A stretch of DNA of 64,000 bases from AP-15 sp963737145 (GTDB lineage: Bacteria > Pseudomonadota > Alphaproteobacteria > ATCC43930 > CGMCC-115725). Made by a program: the position numbers and the translations under genes. The notes under the pieces are model-generated. The model saw only the letters and a program-made list of their open reading frames with translations. It did no database searches and was not told the origin of the DNA. The stretch covers positions 930,001 through 994,000 of the forward strand of contig CAVTRO010000001.1 in NCBI GenBank assembly GCA_963737145.1, written 5' to 3'. Below are positions 34,496-45,348 of this stretch, piece by piece (the first letter of the stretch is position 1; each line of letters starts with the position of its first letter).

Positions 34496-35542
34496 TTAAG
34501 CCTGCAGCTGCCATCGAAGGGTTTCCCCGGCGCGAAACGGGACGACGGCACTCTCACCTTCCCCAACCAGCTGCGGCACCAAGAAGGGCTCCCGCCGCAG
34601 CGTGATCCGGGCGTCGTTTGGCGGCAGGTGATAAAATTGCGGTCCGTTCAGCGAAGCGAAACCTTCGAGCCGGTCGAGCGCACCTTCCTCCTCGAAGACC
34701 TCGGTATAGATCTCCACCGCGCACGGGGCGGTGAAGATGCCGGCGCAGCCGCACGCCGTCTCCTTGGTGGGAAACGCGTGCGGGGCGCTGTCGGTGCCGA
34801 GAAAGAACCTCTGGTCACCCGACGTTGCGGCGCGGCGCAAGGCCAGCCGATGCTTCTCGCGCTTGGCGATCGGCAGGCAGTAGAGGTGCGGGCGGATCCC
34901 GCCGGCAAAGATCGCGTTGCGGTTGATCACGAGGTGATGCGCGGTGATCGTCGCCGCCAGGTTCGGCCCGCACGAGGTTACGTAATCCACCGCCTCTTCG
35001 GTCGTGATGTGCTCGAGCACGATCCGCAATTCTGGCAGGCGTCGCCGCAGCGGATCGAGCACCCGGTCGATGAAGACCGCCTCGCGGTCGAACACGTCGA
35101 CCTCCGGGTCGGTTACCTCGCCATGGATCAACAGCGGCATGCCGAGCGCTGCCATGCATTCGAGCACCGGCGCGACACGCTCGTAATCTGTCACGCCAAA
35201 AGCCGAATTGGTGGTCGCCCGCGCGGGGTAGAGCTTGACCGCGGTGAACACTCCTTGCTGAAAGCCGCCGGCAACCTCTTGCGGGTCGGTCGTGTCGGTC
35301 AGATAGCAGGTCATCAGCGGCAGGAAATCGCGATCCTTCGGGAGAGCCGCCAGGATGCGTCCGCGGTAGGCGCGCGCCGCCGCGACGTTTGCCACCGGCG
35401 GCACCAGGTTGGGCATCACGATCGCGCGGGCGAACTGGCGGGCAGTGTAGTGAGCTACCGTCGTGAGCATGTCGCCGTCGCGGAGATGGACGTGCCAATC
35501 GTCGGGTCGGCGAAACGTGATAGCTTCAATGCGTCGCGGCAT
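34496..35542 (-). CDS. pyrC: Dihydroorotase, E. coli PyrC type
   Basis: A 348-residue zinc enzyme closing carbamoyl-aspartate to dihydroorotate in pyrimidine synthesis. The metal site is DDWHVHLRDGDML, the carboxylated Lys is in TAVKLYPARATTNS, further ligands are in LLIHGEV and LEHITTEEAV, and the catalytic Asp is in FFLGTDSAPHAF. Length is normal for class II dihydroorotase. It is divergent from groEL with 165 bases between starts. Confidence 0.95.
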   Translation of the reverse strand: MPRRIEAITFRRPDDWHVHLRDGDMLTTVAHYTARQFARAIVMPNLVPPVANVAAARAYRGRILAALPKDRDFLPLMTCYLTDTTDPQEVAGGFQQGVFTAVKLYPARATTNSAFGVTDYERVAPVLECMAALGMPLLIHGEVTDPEVDVFDREAVFIDRVLDPLRRRLPELRIVLEHITTEEAVDYVTSCGPNLAATITAHHLVINRNAIFAGGIRPHLYCLPIAKREKHRLALRRAATSGDQRFFLGTDSAPHAFPTKETACGCAGIFTAPCAVEIYTEVFEEEGALDRLEGFASLNGPQFYHLPPNDARITLRREPFLVPQLVGEGESAVVPFRAGETLRWQLQA

Positions 35543-35602
35543 CTATTTTCTCCCGCGGACAGCTTTTGTAACACGAGCCGCGGGAATACCGGCCCGATTT
35601 TG

Positions 35603-35629
35603 ATAGCACTCTGCCACGAAGAGTGCTAA
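35603..35629. promoter_or_regulatory. CIRCE element (HrcA operator)
   Basis: TAGCACTC, nine bases, GAGTGCTA: the consensus TTAGCACTC-N9-GAGTGCTAA with one mismatch at the first base. It lies about 80 bases before the groEL start. CIRCE binds the HrcA repressor, so groEL here is probably heat-inducible through HrcA. hrcA is not in the window. Confidence 0.92.
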
Positions 35630-35707
35630 TCGTGGCAAGGCGAGGCGATCGGGTATCATCGACAGCAGCGTCGCCGCTGCGAAAACCGACTGAAAAAGGA
35701 CACATGC

Positions 35708-37351
<1,644 letters not shown>

Positions 37352-37368
37352 GACCAACCTAAGTCGAG

Positions 37369-37470
37369 CCCCTCTTCCCCCTTCCGTGGGGAGAGGGAGG
37401 GGCCCAACCCCCACGGGTCCGCGCGAAGCGCGGCCCGAGGACAGGCTCCGGGTTGGGAGGGTGAGGTGGG
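37369..37470. repeat. Palindromic repeat, family A copy 3, between convergent genes
   Basis: CCCTTCCGTGGGGAGAGGGAGGGG opens a set of nested arms that closes with GGAGGGTGAGGTGGG; CCGCGCGAAGCGCGG forms an inner hairpin. Outside it, AAGTCGAGCC (37361) faces GGCTCGACTA (37484), the latter covering the glgX stop codon. As the only sequence between groEL and glgX it may also end transcription from both sides. Confidence 0.7.
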
Positions 37471-37491
37471 CGGTGCCGCAGATCGGCTCGA

Positions 37492-39612
37492 CTAAGTGTC
37501 CGATTCGAGCGCGAAGAGAAGCAGCGACCGGCCGGTGACGCCGTAAACCTCGCCGGTCGCGAAAGTGCCCATCTCGGCGTCTTCGGGAAGGTTGGTGTCG
37601 AACAGCAATTGCCAATGCCAGCCGCCGACCGTTTCCGGCAAGGTGAACTCGACGAGGTCGTGATAGCCGTTCAGCACCAGTAGCAGGGTGGCGTCTTCGC
37701 CGCGCCGCCGGATGCCGGTCGGCTGGGCCCGGCCGTCCATCAGCATGCCAAAACATTCCATGTTCATGTCGCCCCAATCCTCGGGTTTCATCTCGGTGCC
37801 CGAGGCGTTGATCCAGGTCAGGTCCTTGACGCCCAGCTCTTCGTTATAGACCCCGGTCAAAAACCGCGTGCGGCGCAGGATCGGGTATTTGTGGCGCAGC
37901 GAGGTCAGGTTTCGCACGAAGCGGATCAACAGCTGATTTTTTTCAGCGGTATCCCAGTCGACCCAGCTGATCTCGTTGTCCTGGCAATAGGCATTGTTGT
38001 TGCCTTGCTGCGTGCGCGCAAACTCGTCGCCGGCGAGCAGCATCGGTGTGCCTTGCGACAGCAGCAGGGCGCCGAGGAAATTGCGCCGCTGACGGGCACG
38101 CAGGGCATTGACTTCCTCGTCGTCGGTCGGGCCTTCGACGCCGCAATTCCACGACCGGTTGTCGGAGTGGCCGTCCTTGTTGTCTTCGCCGTTCGCCTCG
38201 TTGTGCCGCTCGTTGTAGGAGACCAGATCGTTGAGCGTGAACCCGTCATGGGCGGTAATTAAGTTGACGCAGGCCCAGGGTTTGCGGCCTCGGTGATTGA
38301 AAATGTCGCCCGACGCGCAGAGCCGCGGAGCAAGCGCGCTCGCCGGGGCCTCGCCGCGCCAGAAGTCGCGCATTGCATCGCGGAATTTGTCGTTCCACTC
38401 GGCCCAGCCCGGCGGGAAGCCACCCACCTGGTACCCGCCCGGCCCGCAATCCCACGGCTCGGCGATCAATTTGACCGTGCGCAGCTCCGGGTCCTGACAG
38501 CAGGCCTTCAGGAACCCGCTCTGATTGTGGAACCCTGTGGCCTCGCGGGCGAGGATTGTCCCAAGATCGAAGCGAAAGCCGTCGACATGCGTCTCGCCAG
38601 CCCAATAGCGCAGACTATCGGTGACCATCTCGATCACCCGCATGTGGTCGAGGTTGAGCGTATTCCCGGTGCCGGTGTCGTTGATGTAGTAGCGCAGCTG
38701 ATCGGGCAGCAGGCGATAGTAAGAGGCGTTATCGATGCCCTTGAACGACAAGGTCGGGCCGAGATGGTTGCCTTCGGCGGTATGGTTGTACACCACATCG
38801 AGAATGACTTCGAGACCGGCCTCGTGTAGCCGCGCCACCATCTCCTTGAATTCGCGCAGGGTCTGCTCGCGCTCGTGCGCATAGCGCGGATCAGGCGCGA
38901 AGAACCCGATTGAATTGTATCCCCAATAGTTGGTTAGCCCCTTATCGAGCAGCATACTATCGTTGATGAAGGTGTGGATCGGCAGCAGTTCTACCGAAGT
39001 CACGCCGATCGATTTGATATATTCTATGACTTCATTGGAGAGGCCCTTGTAGGTACCGCGCCATTCCTTTGGCAGTTTGGGGTGGAGCTTGGTAAAGCCG
39101 CGGAGATGGAGCTCGTAGATAATCGTGTGCTCCCATGGGACGCTGCGGCGCCCGGCCTCGCCCTTCCAATCGAAATTCGGGTCGACGACAACGCATTTCG
39201 GCATGAAAGGCGCGCTGTCGCGCTTGTCGAAGGTCGTGTCGTCGCCCGCTTCGAGCCGATATCCGAAGACCGCGGGGTGCCACTCCAGATCGCCGAAATG
39301 CCCGCGGGCATAAGGGTCGAGCACCAGCTTGTTGGGATTGAAGCGGTGCCCGGCGCAAGGCTCGTAGGGGCCGTGCACGCGATAGCCGTAAATCGATCCG
39401 GGATGCACATCCGGCACATAGCCGTGCCATATCTCGTCGGTGAATTCGGGCAGCTGGATGCGCGCCGTCTCGCGTTCGCCGTCGAAGAGGCAGAGCTCGA
39501 CCCGCGTCGCATTGGCCGAGAACAGCGCGAAATTGACCCCCTCGCCGTCCCAGGTGGCCCCCCGCGGATGCGGCAGGCCTTCCCGGACCGGGCTCTCGGA
39601 GATGGCGACCAT
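37492..39612 (-). CDS. glgX: Glycogen debranching enzyme GlgX
   Basis: A 706-residue GH13 isoamylase-type enzyme hydrolysing alpha-1,6 branches of limit dextrin. It has an N-terminal CBM48-like region (PHPRGATWDGEGVNFALFSANA), region I DVVYNHTAEGN, the nucleophile Asp in VDGFRFDLGTILAR, the acid Glu in LIAEPWDCGPGGYQVG and region IV NLITAHDGFTLNDL. Length is normal. No other glycogen genes are adjacent. It converges on groEL. Confidence 0.95.
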   Translation of the reverse strand: MVAISESPVREGLPHPRGATWDGEGVNFALFSANATRVELCLFDGERETARIQLPEFTDEIWHGYVPDVHPGSIYGYRVHGPYEPCAGHRFNPNKLVLDPYARGHFGDLEWHPAVFGYRLEAGDDTTFDKRDSAPFMPKCVVVDPNFDWKGEAGRRSVPWEHTIIYELHLRGFTKLHPKLPKEWRGTYKGLSNEVIEYIKSIGVTSVELLPIHTFINDSMLLDKGLTNYWGYNSIGFFAPDPRYAHEREQTLREFKEMVARLHEAGLEVILDVVYNHTAEGNHLGPTLSFKGIDNASYYRLLPDQLRYYINDTGTGNTLNLDHMRVIEMVTDSLRYWAGETHVDGFRFDLGTILAREATGFHNQSGFLKACCQDPELRTVKLIAEPWDCGPGGYQVGGFPPGWAEWNDKFRDAMRDFWRGEAPASALAPRLCASGDIFNHRGRKPWACVNLITAHDGFTLNDLVSYNERHNEANGEDNKDGHSDNRSWNCGVEGPTDDEEVNALRARQRRNFLGALLLSQGTPMLLAGDEFARTQQGNNNAYCQDNEISWVDWDTAEKNQLLIRFVRNLTSLRHKYPILRRTRFLTGVYNEELGVKDLTWINASGTEMKPEDWGDMNMECFGMLMDGRAQPTGIRRRGEDATLLLVLNGYHDLVEFTLPETVGGWHWQLLFDTNLPEDAEMGTFATGEVYGVTGRSLLLFALESDT

Positions 39613-39803
39613 TGTATTTCCTTATGGTTGGATAAGCCGGCGCACCGGAACGCGTCGGGTAAACAGCACTGCCCCCCGGCAAGATCCAAGCGATTACGAT
39701 GCCGCAGGCGCCGGCGCGATCGATGGCAAAGTTATCGACGTGCCGTGTCTTGCAGAATGCGTCGGTTTGCCGGTCCCAAGCGGTTGGGCTAGACCCGTCT
39801 CGG

Positions 39804-40538
39804 ATGGTTCCCTCTCGGATGGTTGTTGGGTTTTTTCGTGCCGTCGGCGCGCTCTCCGAACCGCCGATGCGGCGGGTCGTGGTTCTGAGCTTCGCGCTCG
39901 CGGTCCTGACCTTCGCGGTGCTGTGGCTGGGGGTTGCCGCCGCTCTCTACCACACGGCCTGGTTCGATTGGCGGGTATTGAACTGGCTGGTCAACCTGTT
40001 GGGCGGTCTCGCCGTCGTGGCGCTGACCTGGCTGCTGTTCCCGGCCGCCGTCACATTGATCATGAGCTTCTACCTCGAACGAGTGGCCGCCGCGGTCGAG
40101 GCCGTCGACTACCCCGGCCGCGGTCCGCCGCGCCGGCAGTCGGTGGCCGAGATCGTCTCGATAACGCTGCGGTTGACCCTACTGACGCTCGTGCTCAACC
40201 TGCTCGCGCTTCCGGTTTATCTGACGGTGCCCGGGATAAATCTCTTTCTCTTTCTCGCGCTCAACGGATATCTTTTCGGACGGGGGTATTTTGAAGTGGT
40301 CGCGCTCAGACGGCTCGATATGGGGGCAGCCAAGCGAGTGCGCAGCCGGTTCGCCGGCCGCATTTTCCTGGGTGGGGTCGTGATTGCAGGGCTGTTTGCC
40401 CTGCCGCTCGTCAATCTCGTCGCGCCGGTGATCGCCACCGCCTTCATGTTGCACATCTTCGAGGCGCTGCCGCGCCCCGGGGGACGTACCTTTGGGGAAA
40501 ATACCTTTGGGGAGCATCCCTTTGGCCGCACCCCCTGA
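39804..40538 (+). CDS. EI24-domain (CysZ-like) membrane protein
   Basis: About 244 residues with four main hydrophobic stretches: VVVLSFALAVLTFAVLWLGVA, LGGLAVVALTWLLFPAAVTLI, a central TLVLNLLALPVYLTVPGINLFL and GGVVIAGLFALPLVNLVAPVI. The EI24/CysZ family includes sulfate channels, but most members are unassigned. The start is uncertain (ATG 39804 or 39819; a longer frame starts at 39699). The C-terminus carries a short repeat GENTFGEHPFG from a 15-base DNA duplication. Confidence 0.75.
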   Translation: MVPSRMVVGFFRAVGALSEPPMRRVVVLSFALAVLTFAVLWLGVAAALYHTAWFDWRVLNWLVNLLGGLAVVALTWLLFPAAVTLIMSFYLERVAAAVEAVDYPGRGPPRRQSVAEIVSITLRLTLLTLVLNLLALPVYLTVPGINLFLFLALNGYLFGRGYFEVVALRRLDMGAAKRVRSRFAGRIFLGGVVIAGLFALPLVNLVAPVIATAFMLHIFEALPRPGGRTFGENTFGEHPFGRTP

Positions 40539-40591
40539 CCCGGTCTGCGGCGTAGCTATCCTTTCAACAATGTCGATCGGGTGTCCCATCC

Positions 40592-41251
40592 ATGTTTAGC
40601 AGAAAGAAAACCGAGACAGAGGACCACAAAATGGCAGATGCGTCTGACGATTTGGGCATCCCGATGAAGCCCGCGCGCCCAATGGGCCCTGGGGCGGGCC
40701 CGGGGGCGAATTCCGGGACGGGACCCGCGAATCCGGGCCTCAATGGCCCGGCCAAGCCTCCGACGATGCCGCCGCGCTCGCCCGATCTGGCGCGCGCCGG
40801 CGAGACGATGGCGATTCGCCCGGCGGAGCCGATTCGCCGCCCCGGCGACCCGGCCGCCCAGCCGCGGCGCCACGACGGCGAGGTCCGCAAGCTGACTGTC
40901 GGCCGCGAGATCACCCTTTCAGGCGAGATCACGTCCTGCGACAAGCTGATCATCGAGGGCAGCGTCGAGGCCAACCTCAACAACTGCCGCGACGTCGAGA
41001 TCGCCGAATCGGGGCTGTTCAAAGGTACCGCCTCGATCGAGGAGGCCGAGATCCAGGGCCGTTTCGAAGGCAATTTGGTGGTTCGCAAGCGGCTCCTGAT
41101 CAAGGCGAGCGGGCGGGTATCCGGCACGATCCGCTACGGCCAGATTGAGATCGAATGCGGCGGCCAAATCTCCGGCGACGTCCAGGCCCAGCCCTCAGCC
41201 GAGCACGGCGAATTCATGCCCGACGTGGTGAGCGCGCGCGCCGCCGAGTAA
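40592..41251 (+). CDS. Bactofilin
   Basis: A 219-residue cytoskeletal protein. The N-terminal ~95 residues are Pro/Gly-rich and disordered (MGPGAGPGANSGTGPANPG). The core from ~98 is the bactofilin beta-helix: KLTVGREITLSGEITSCDKLIIEGSVEANL, GTASIEEAEIQGRFEGNLVVRKRLLIKASGRVSGTI and GQIEIECGGQISGDVQ (motifs read in pieces). Bactofilins polymerise without nucleotides and organise cell-wall enzymes. The DUF882 peptidase gene is about 9 kb away; bactofilins often pair with M23 peptidases, but none is adjacent. Confidence 0.9.
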   Translation: MFSRKKTETEDHKMADASDDLGIPMKPARPMGPGAGPGANSGTGPANPGLNGPAKPPTMPPRSPDLARAGETMAIRPAEPIRRPGDPAAQPRRHDGEVRKLTVGREITLSGEITSCDKLIIEGSVEANLNNCRDVEIAESGLFKGTASIEEAEIQGRFEGNLVVRKRLLIKASGRVSGTIRYGQIEIECGGQISGDVQAQPSAEHGEFMPDVVSARAAE

Positions 41252-41410
41252 CCCGAGACCTCACTGCCCGCTGCCTCGTGCCGGGCCGGTCGGATTGGCC
41301 GCCGCAGTTTAGGTGGACGGCGCCGCTCGTTATCGAATGAGCGTCATCGGGATTGATGGGCAACACGTCGAGAGGGGCATAATCGACCTGTCTTCGCACA
41401 GGAGCGGGCC

Positions 41411-42013
41411 ATGGCGTACAAGCTGGAAGGGAGCATCCTCGAGGTTTGCGATTGCAACGTGCTTTGCCCATGCTGGGTTGGCGAGATGCCGGATAACGGA
41501 ACCTGCCAATCCGCCCTCGCTTATCATTTCGATCGCGGCACGATCGACGGGGTCGATGTTTCCGGGCTGACATTGGCAGTCAACGTGTTCATCCCGGGAA
41601 ACCCGCTGGACGGCAATTCGCGGGCTCAGCTCTATGTCGACGAGCGCGCCAGCCAGGAGCAGGAAGCGGCGCCGCTCGGCGTGTTCACCGGGAAGCAGGG
41701 CGGGCCGGTTGCCGATTTGGCCGCGCTGGTCGGTGAGGTCGTCAAAGTCGAGCGAGCCCAGATCGTCTTTGCCGTGCACGAGGGGAAGGGCACCCTGCGG
41801 ATCGGCGACACGACCGAGGCCACGATGGAACCGTACCGCGGACCGGGCGGCAAGCCGACCACTCTGGTCGACAGCATCTTCTCGACGATCCCCGGCTCGC
41901 CCGCCTATGTCTCAAAGGCGTCGAGCTTCCGGATGAAGAACCAGGCCGTCGGGGTCGACGTCGATCTGCGCGACCACAACGCGATCCAGGGACAATTCGC
42001 TTTCGAGCGCTAG
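41411..42013 (+). CDS. DUF1326 Cys-rich protein
   Basis: A 200-residue cytoplasmic protein of the DUF1326 family. The N-terminus has a dense cysteine motif, LEVCDCNVLCPCWVGE, followed by GTCQSALAYHFDRGTIDGVDVSGL. The C-terminal part ends with KNQAVGVDVDLRDHNAIQGQFAFER. The family has no proven function; the CDC-CPCW cluster suggests metal or redox chemistry. It lies 17 bases before a DUF2182 gene, its usual neighbour. Confidence 0.85.
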   Translation: MAYKLEGSILEVCDCNVLCPCWVGEMPDNGTCQSALAYHFDRGTIDGVDVSGLTLAVNVFIPGNPLDGNSRAQLYVDERASQEQEAAPLGVFTGKQGGPVADLAALVGEVVKVERAQIVFAVHEGKGTLRIGDTTEATMEPYRGPGGKPTTLVDSIFSTIPGSPAYVSKASSFRMKNQAVGVDVDLRDHNAIQGQFAFER

Positions 42014-42030
42014 GGCGGGACGACCGCCCA

Positions 42031-42825
42031 ATGCAAGGGGCCACGCACCGCAGCCGCTTTTTGCCGTTGATGGCGGCGTTGACGGCCACGGCGTGGCTGG
42101 CCCTGTGGCTCTGGGGACAGGGTCCCTATTCCCGTTATCTCGACCACGGAAGCTGGTCGGAGATCGGGGTTGCGGGCCGCCTTTGCCGGGCCTTGCCGGG
42201 CGGTCGTGACGCGCTGACGGGATCGCTGGTCGTCGGCGGCTGGGTGCTGATGCTCTCCGCGATGATGCTGCCGACGTCATTGCCGCTGCTCGATATCTTC
42301 CGGCGGTTGACCGCACGCCGCGCCGACCGGCGACGGCTTATGGCACTCGTCGTGATCGGGTATCTTGTGGTTTGGGGTGCCTTTGGCCTTGTCGCCCACC
42401 TCGCCGACTGGGCTGTCGTGGTTGCGGTGCGCCAGTCGGACTGGCTGGTCGCGAACGTCTGGGTGATCGCCGCGGCCATTCTGGGGATCGCCGGGGGTTA
42501 TCAATTCACCGAGATCAAATACCGCTGTCTCGACAAATGCCGGGCGCCGCTCGGCTTTGTCATCGCGCACTGGCGCGGTGCCGGCGAAAAATCCCGGGCG
42601 TTTCTTTTGGGCATCAGACACGGCGTGTTCTGCGTCGGCTGCTGTTGGTGCCTGATGCTGTTAATGTTTGCGATCGGTTCCGCCAATGTCGGCTGGATGT
42701 TGGCATTGGGTGCTGTTATGGCGGCCGAAAAGAACCTACCCGCGGGCCGCCGGCTCGCGGCGCCGGTCGGCGCAGTCTTGCTGCTCGCCGCCCTCTGGGT
42801 CGCCATCACCGGCGCGACCGCTTGA
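42031..42825 (+). CDS. DUF2182 metal-binding membrane protein
   Basis: A 264-residue integral membrane protein with about six spans. DUF2182 motifs are GWVLMLSAMMLPTSLPLLDIF, the cysteine pair in EIKYRCLDKCRAPLGF and the cluster GVFCVGCCWCLMLLMFAIG, ending MAAEKNLPAGRRL. The family is annotated as predicted metal-binding; no transported ion is established. It forms a pair with the DUF1326 gene. Together they carry ten or more conserved Cys residues on both sides of the membrane and lie just before molybdenum-enzyme maturation genes. Confidence 0.85.
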   Translation: MQGATHRSRFLPLMAALTATAWLALWLWGQGPYSRYLDHGSWSEIGVAGRLCRALPGGRDALTGSLVVGGWVLMLSAMMLPTSLPLLDIFRRLTARRADRRRLMALVVIGYLVVWGAFGLVAHLADWAVVVAVRQSDWLVANVWVIAAAILGIAGGYQFTEIKYRCLDKCRAPLGFVIAHWRGAGEKSRAFLLGIRHGVFCVGCCWCLMLLMFAIGSANVGWMLALGAVMAAEKNLPAGRRLAAPVGAVLLLAALWVAITGATA

Positions 42826-42939
42826 GAGATTGGGACCTCGCCCTCGGGGTAGTCGCGGTGAGGTCGGAGCACTAAATTCCTTCGTGCCAAAAAGCGGTCC
42901 CCCCGCCATCGTCGGGCCGCATAAGCTGTTGCCCTCGCC

Positions 42940-42957
42940 CTCTCCCGTCCGGAGAGG
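42940..42957. repeat. Short family A hairpin (copy 4)
   Basis: CCTCTCCCGTCCGGAGAGG, a seven-base stem 27 bases before the moxR start. It is the minimal hairpin core of family A. Confidence 0.55.
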
Positions 42958-42983
42958 AGTTTGTTGATTGGAATGGTCTCCGG

Positions 42984-43904
42984 ATGATCACTCTGCCCTC
43001 CTCTGTCGACGACACTCTCGCCCTGCTCGGCAGTGCGGATTACGTAGCGGATCGCAGTCTCGCGACGGCGGTTCATCTGGCGTTGCATCTGAGCCGGCCG
43101 CTGTTTCTCGAAGGCGAAGCCGGGGTCGGCAAGACCGAGATCGCCAAAGTGCTGGCGAGCGCATTGCAGCGCCGGCTTATTCGGCTGCAATGCTACGAAG
43201 GCCTCGATGTCGCCTCGGCTGTCTATGAATGGGATTATGCGCGGCAAATGATCGAGATCCGGCTTGCCGAGGCGGCCGAGGAGGACCGCTCCGAGATCGA
43301 GAGCACGATTTTTTCCGACCGGTTTCTGATCAAACGGCCACTATTGCAGGCACTGGAGCCGGATATCGCCGGCGCGCCGGTGTTGCTGATCGATGAGCTC
43401 GACCGGACTGACGAGCCGTTCGAGGCCTACCTTCTCGAGCTGCTCTCAGATTTTCAGGTCACGATCCCGGAGATCGGCACGATCCAAGCCGAGCATCCCC
43501 CGATCGTCATTATCACCTCGAACCGAACCCGCGAGATCCACGACGCGTTGAAGCGAAGGTGCTTCTATTATTGGGTCGACTACCCGAGCGCGGCGCGCGA
43601 GCTCGAAATACTGAAGCGCAAGGCGCCGGGCGCGAGCGAGCATCTGTCGCGCGAGGTTGTTGGCTTTGTGCAGCATCTGCGCACGATGGATCTGTTCAAG
43701 CTCCCCGGCATCGCCGAGACGATCGACTGGACCGAGGCCTTGATGCAGCTCGACGCACTCGAGCTGACGCCGCACGCGGTCAACGACACGCTGGGCGTGC
43801 TGCTCAAATACCAGGACGACATCGCCCGCCTGCACGGCAGCGAAGCCGCCCGCATCCTCGAGCAGGTCAAGGCCGAGGCCGCCGGGGCGCCGCGGGAAAG
43901 CTGA
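42984..43904 (+). CDS. coxD: MoxR-family AAA+ ATPase, CoxD type
   Basis: A 306-residue AAA+ ATPase. Walker A is LEGEAGVGKTEIAKVLA, Walker B is VLLIDELDRTDEPFE, and the arginine/sensor region is VIITSNRTREIHDALKRRC. In CO dehydrogenase clusters CoxD (MoxR-like) works with the VWA protein CoxE to assemble the [CuSMoO2] centre; in other clusters the pair matures Mo hydroxylases. The next gene encodes the matching VWA protein, so this role is likely. No coxMSL or xdh structural genes are in the window. Confidence 0.85.
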   Translation: MITLPSSVDDTLALLGSADYVADRSLATAVHLALHLSRPLFLEGEAGVGKTEIAKVLASALQRRLIRLQCYEGLDVASAVYEWDYARQMIEIRLAEAAEEDRSEIESTIFSDRFLIKRPLLQALEPDIAGAPVLLIDELDRTDEPFEAYLLELLSDFQVTIPEIGTIQAEHPPIVIITSNRTREIHDALKRRCFYYWVDYPSAARELEILKRKAPGASEHLSREVVGFVQHLRTMDLFKLPGIAETIDWTEALMQLDALELTPHAVNDTLGVLLKYQDDIARLHGSEAARILEQVKAEAAGAPRES

Positions 43905-43927
43905 CACGCTAGTGCTCGCATGTTCAC

Positions 43928-44008
43928 GAGCTTGCTTCGCTGTGCTCGCAATGGCACCAAAGGAGAGGCTGTCGTTGCGAGGAACGAAGCGACGAAGCAA
44001 TCTCGACG
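43928..44008. repeat. Palindromic repeat, family C copy 2
   Basis: Left arm GAGCTTGCTTCGCTGTGCTCGC at 43928-43949 and right arm GCGAGGAACGAAGCGACGAAG from 43977, ending CAATCTCGACGG. It is the same family as 18035-18114 and lies between coxD and coxE. Confidence 0.75.
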
Positions 44009-44011
44009 GAC

Positions 44012-45241
44012 ATGAGCATGATTGTCCCCGCGTGGGCTGACGGCGGCAGGCTACTCGCCAATCTGATGCATTTCGCGCGCACGTTGCGCGCGGCGGGGTT
44101 GCCGGTCGGGCCGGGCAAGGTCATCGATGCGGTGGCTGCGGTGAGGACCGTCGGCATCACCGACCGGCGCGATTTCTACTGGACCCTCCACGCCGTCTTC
44201 GTCAATCGGCCGGACCAGCGGCTGATTTTCGACCAGGCGTTTCATGTCTTCTGGCGCAACCCGGACCTTCTGAAAAAGATGTTGGGGCTCGTGCTGCCGG
44301 AAATGCGGATCGAAGGCGCCCAGGACGAGGGCGCGGCGATGGTTCGGCGCCTCGCCGAAGCGCTTCACCCGGATATCGGCAAAGAGGGCGAAGCCGAGGA
44401 GACCGAGATCGATGCCGCGATGAGCTTCTCCGACCGCGAGCAGCTGCGCGGCATGGATTTCGAGAAGATGTCTTTGGAAGAGCTGGCCCGCGCCAAGGCG
44501 GCGATCGCGAGGCTGCGCCTGCCGGTGCAGGACGTCCCGACCCGACGTTTCGCACCGGACCGCCGCGGCGCCCGCGCCGATCTGCGCGCCACGTTGCGCG
44601 CGGCGCTGCGCTCCGGCGGGCTCATCGAGCTGAAGCGGCGCAGCCGCCGCCGCCGCCCGCCGCCGCTGGTCGTGCTATGCGACATTTCCGGCTCGATGAG
44701 CCGCTACAGCCGCATTTTCCTCCATTTCATGCACTCGGTGACCAACGACCGCGACCGTGTCCATACTTTCGTCTTCGGGACGCGGCTGACCAACATCACG
44801 CGATATCTGCGCCACCGAGATGTCGATCTGGCGCTCGAGCGGGTTGCCGAGGCGGTGACGGACTGGTCGGGCGGGACGCGCATCGGCCATGCGCTCTGCG
44901 AGTTCAACCGCCTCTGGTCGCGGCGCCTCTTGGGTCAAGGGGCGATCGTGCTGTTGATCACCGACGGGCTCGACCGCGATGCCGGCGCCGGTCTCGCGCA
45001 CGAAATGGACCGGCTGCACCGGTCGTGCCGGCGGTTGATTTGGCTGAATCCGCTGTTGCGCTACGAGGGTTTCGAGCCAAGATCTCTCGGCATGAAAGCG
45101 ATGATGCCTCATGTCGACGAGTTCCGCCCGGTGCACAATCTCGAAAGCCTTGCGACATTGATCGAGGTGCTGAGCGCGCCGACCACGCGGCGCGGCCCCC
45201 CTGCGGCGGAATGGCAGGCAGGCCACGATCGGGCGGCATGA
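44012..45241 (+). CDS. coxE: VWA-domain protein, CoxE type
   Basis: A 409-residue protein. The N-terminal half (HFARTLRAAGLPVGPGKVIDAV; DFYWTLHAVFVNRPDQ) is the CoxE domain. A basic stretch KRRSRRRRPPP leads into a von Willebrand A domain with the MIDAS motif CDISGSMSRYSR and later LLITDGLDRD. It is expected to act with the MoxR ATPase encoded upstream in metal-cofactor insertion. A second ATG two codons in is also possible. Confidence 0.87.
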   Translation: MSMIVPAWADGGRLLANLMHFARTLRAAGLPVGPGKVIDAVAAVRTVGITDRRDFYWTLHAVFVNRPDQRLIFDQAFHVFWRNPDLLKKMLGLVLPEMRIEGAQDEGAAMVRRLAEALHPDIGKEGEAEETEIDAAMSFSDREQLRGMDFEKMSLEELARAKAAIARLRLPVQDVPTRRFAPDRRGARADLRATLRAALRSGGLIELKRRSRRRRPPPLVVLCDISGSMSRYSRIFLHFMHSVTNDRDRVHTFVFGTRLTNITRYLRHRDVDLALERVAEAVTDWSGGTRIGHALCEFNRLWSRRLLGQGAIVLLITDGLDRDAGAGLAHEMDRLHRSCRRLIWLNPLLRYEGFEPRSLGMKAMMPHVDEFRPVHNLESLATLIEVLSAPTTRRGPPAAEWQAGHDRAA

Positions 45242-45255
45242 GCGTGGTTCTCCAT

Positions 45256-45330
45256 CGCCCCCGCGAAAGCGGGGCCCAGGGGTAACCAGTCGGGCCTTGG
45301 AGCCTGGCTTCCCGCTTTCGCGGGAATGAC
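45256..45330. repeat. Palindromic repeat, family B copy 3
   Basis: CGCCCCCGCGAAAGCGGGGC (45256) and GCTTCCCGCTTTCGCGGGAA (45306) each form hairpins and pair with each other around a ~25-base loop. It ends 19 bases before the next start codon, leaving only the ribosome site between. Confidence 0.8.
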
Positions 45331-45348
45331 GAATAAGGAGAGGGCAGC

